Source of the DNA: Bradyrhizobium viridifuturi
GTDB lineage: Bacteria; Pseudomonadota; Alphaproteobacteria; Rhizobiales; Xanthobacteraceae
Reading direction: 5' to 3'
Assembly: GCF_001238275.1 (NCBI RefSeq)
Contig: NZ_LGTB01000023.1
Span: forward strand, 1 to 64,000
Length of the DNA: 64,000 bases
The position numbers were made by a program, and so were the translations under genes. Below, piece after piece: positions 63,118 through 64,000 of the stretch. The notes below the pieces were generated by a model. The model made no database searches, was not told where the DNA came from, and worked only from the letters and a program-made list of their open reading frames with translations. Each line of letters begins with the position of its first letter. The first letter of the stretch is position 1.

Positions 63118-64000
63118 GTGAAAAATTCGCTGCGCACACCGTATGAGGGCATCGTGATGGCGGCTCCCGTCACGATTCCCTATGCGCGCTATTCCATCGA
63201 GAGCGCGCAATGGTGGATTGGCCGCGCGCTGAGCGCGCTGGTCGCGAAGGCCGGCATCAAGGCGTCCGACATCGACGGCCTGTGCGTTTCCAGCTTCACC
63301 ATGGGGCTCGACAGCGGGATTGGACTGACGCAGCATTTCGGGCTGTGCGTCCGATGGCTGGACACGATCCCGCTCGGCGGTGCCAGCGCCATCGCGGCGT
63401 TGCGGAAGGCGGCGCGGGCGGTGCAGGCACGCGATGTCGATATCGTCGCCTGCGTGGCCGGCGATACCAACCATGTCGATTCCTTCCGCCTGACGCTCGA
63501 GAATTTCTCGCGCTTCAACCAGGACGCGGTCTATCCCTATGGTGCGGGTGGCGCCAATGCGAGTTTTGCGCTGATCGCGCGCAATTACATGCGGACGTAT
63601 GGCGTCACGCGGGAGGACGTCGGCCGGATCGCGGTCGCCCAGCGCGCCAACGCGCTGCGCAACCCGCATGCGCTGATGAAGACGCCGCTGACGATCGAAC
63701 AGTATCTGGCGGCGCGTCCGATATCCGATCCCATTCACTTGTTCGATTGCGTCATGCCGTGTGCCGGCGCCGAGGCCTTCCTGGTGATGCGGGACGAGAC
63801 CGCGGCATCGCTCGGCTTGCCGGTCGCGCGATTGCTGTCGACCATCGAGCGGCACAACGCCTTCGCCGACGATCCGATGCAGGTGCGCGGCGGCTGGGCG
63901 ATGGATGTCGGGGAGCTCTACGCGATGGCCGGCGTGAAGCCTGGCGATCTCGATGTGGTCCAGACCTATGACGACTATCCGGTCATCACGATGATGCAGT
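63118..64000 (+). CDS. Thiolase-family protein, partial (3' end beyond window)
   Basis: 294 residues visible, open to the window edge. The opening 'NSLRTPYEGIVMAAPVTIPY' and 'SALVAKAGIKASDIDGLCVS' match acetyl-CoA acetyltransferase/SCP-x-type thiolases, as do 'PISDPIHLFDCVMPCAGAEA' and 'GVKPGDLDVVQTYDDYPVIT'. The catalytic Cys region near 'DIVACVAGDTN' is less certain. Such proteins often cleave CoA-thioesters in ring-degradation pathways. A GTG start at 63118 is chosen because this family begins with a leader of this kind. An ATG 39 bp downstream is the alternative. Confidence 0.75.
   Translation, partial: MKNSLRTPYEGIVMAAPVTIPYARYSIESAQWWIGRALSALVAKAGIKASDIDGLCVSSFTMGLDSGIGLTQHFGLCVRWLDTIPLGGASAIAALRKAARAVQARDVDIVACVAGDTNHVDSFRLTLENFSRFNQDAVYPYGAGGANASFALIARNYMRTYGVTREDVGRIAVAQRANALRNPHALMKTPLTIEQYLAARPISDPIHLFDCVMPCAGAEAFLVMRDETAASLGLPVARLLSTIERHNAFADDPMQVRGGWAMDVGELYAMAGVKPGDLDVVQTYDDYPVITMMQ

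Noticed and set aside
61780..63855. 691-residue minus-strand open frame
   Set aside because: It is antisense to the racemase-like, ohr and thiolase-like genes; Arg/His/Asp-rich shadow.
1..64000. tRNA, rRNA, CRISPR array
   Set aside because: No cloverleaf-like T-arm/CCA pattern, rRNA stretch or regularly spaced repeat was found by reading. A dedicated RNA search was not possible.

Overview
The window looks like chromosomal DNA of a Bradyrhizobium-type alphaproteobacterium (order Hyphomicrobiales). It is GC-rich, uses GTG and TTG starts, has densely overlapping ATGA/GTGA/TAATG operon junctions, carries a GTTC-N7-GTTC LexA box in front of dinB, holds a REP-like 'CCTGGCGAAAGCCAGG' palindrome pair, and has surface-polysaccharide and aromatic-catabolism genes typical of soil and rhizosphere bradyrhizobia. 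The species call is inference. No rRNA, tRNA, CRISPR array or intact insertion sequence was found.

Layout. (1) 1-3846: the broken 3' end of an SdrD-B-like repeat adhesin, then a type I secretion ABC ATPase/permease and an HlyD-type adaptor. (2) 3895-7441: small or unknown proteins and SOS-controlled DNA polymerase IV. (3) 7735-37351: a large exopolysaccharide/surface-polysaccharide locus. It has a GDP-heptose branch (GmhA, an HddC-GmhB fusion, HddA, an epimerase, an RfbC-like epimerase), glycosyltransferases, a Wzy-like polymerase, an initiating sugar-phosphate transferase, a GDP-mannose 3,5-epimerase-like enzyme, a beta-helix protein, an ExoF-like export protein and a UDP-xylose synthase-like enzyme. 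A rightward coupled operon follows: WecG-Wzx-kinase fusion, deacetylase, glycosyltransferase, a phosphoribosyltransferase/kinase-like/HAD fusion, and a chain-length protein. (4) 37581-39660: two divergent LuxR-type regulators around an AT-rich intergenic region. (5) 40031-64000: an aromatic-acid catabolic region. It has a Rieske dioxygenase with reductase, a CoA ligase, an SDR, two MarR regulators, an indolepyruvate:ferredoxin oxidoreductase pair, a nitrilase, a gentisate-dioxygenase-like cupin, a fumarylacetoacetate-hydrolase-family enzyme, a thioesterase, a branched-chain-type ABC transporter, Ohr and a thiolase-like protein. The composition resembles auxin (indole-3-acetate) degradation loci of the iad type.

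How the parts may work together. In region 3, nucleotide sugars (heptose, xylose, GDP-hexose) feed a lipid-linked repeat unit that is flipped, polymerised, length-controlled and exported. The phosphoribosyltransferase/HAD fusion is the most unusual component and could add ribofuranose from PRPP. In region 5, the Rieske operon and the divergent indolepyruvate oxidoreductase-MarR operon share a TTACATGTA operator core between -35 and -10, so the two MarR proteins probably control both.

Sequence quality. At least eight genes are interrupted by what looks like loss of exactly one base, usually a G or C in a short run, while the protein reads on perfectly in the next frame. This pattern suggests indel errors in the assembly more than biological decay, so the 'broken' genes should be treated with caution.
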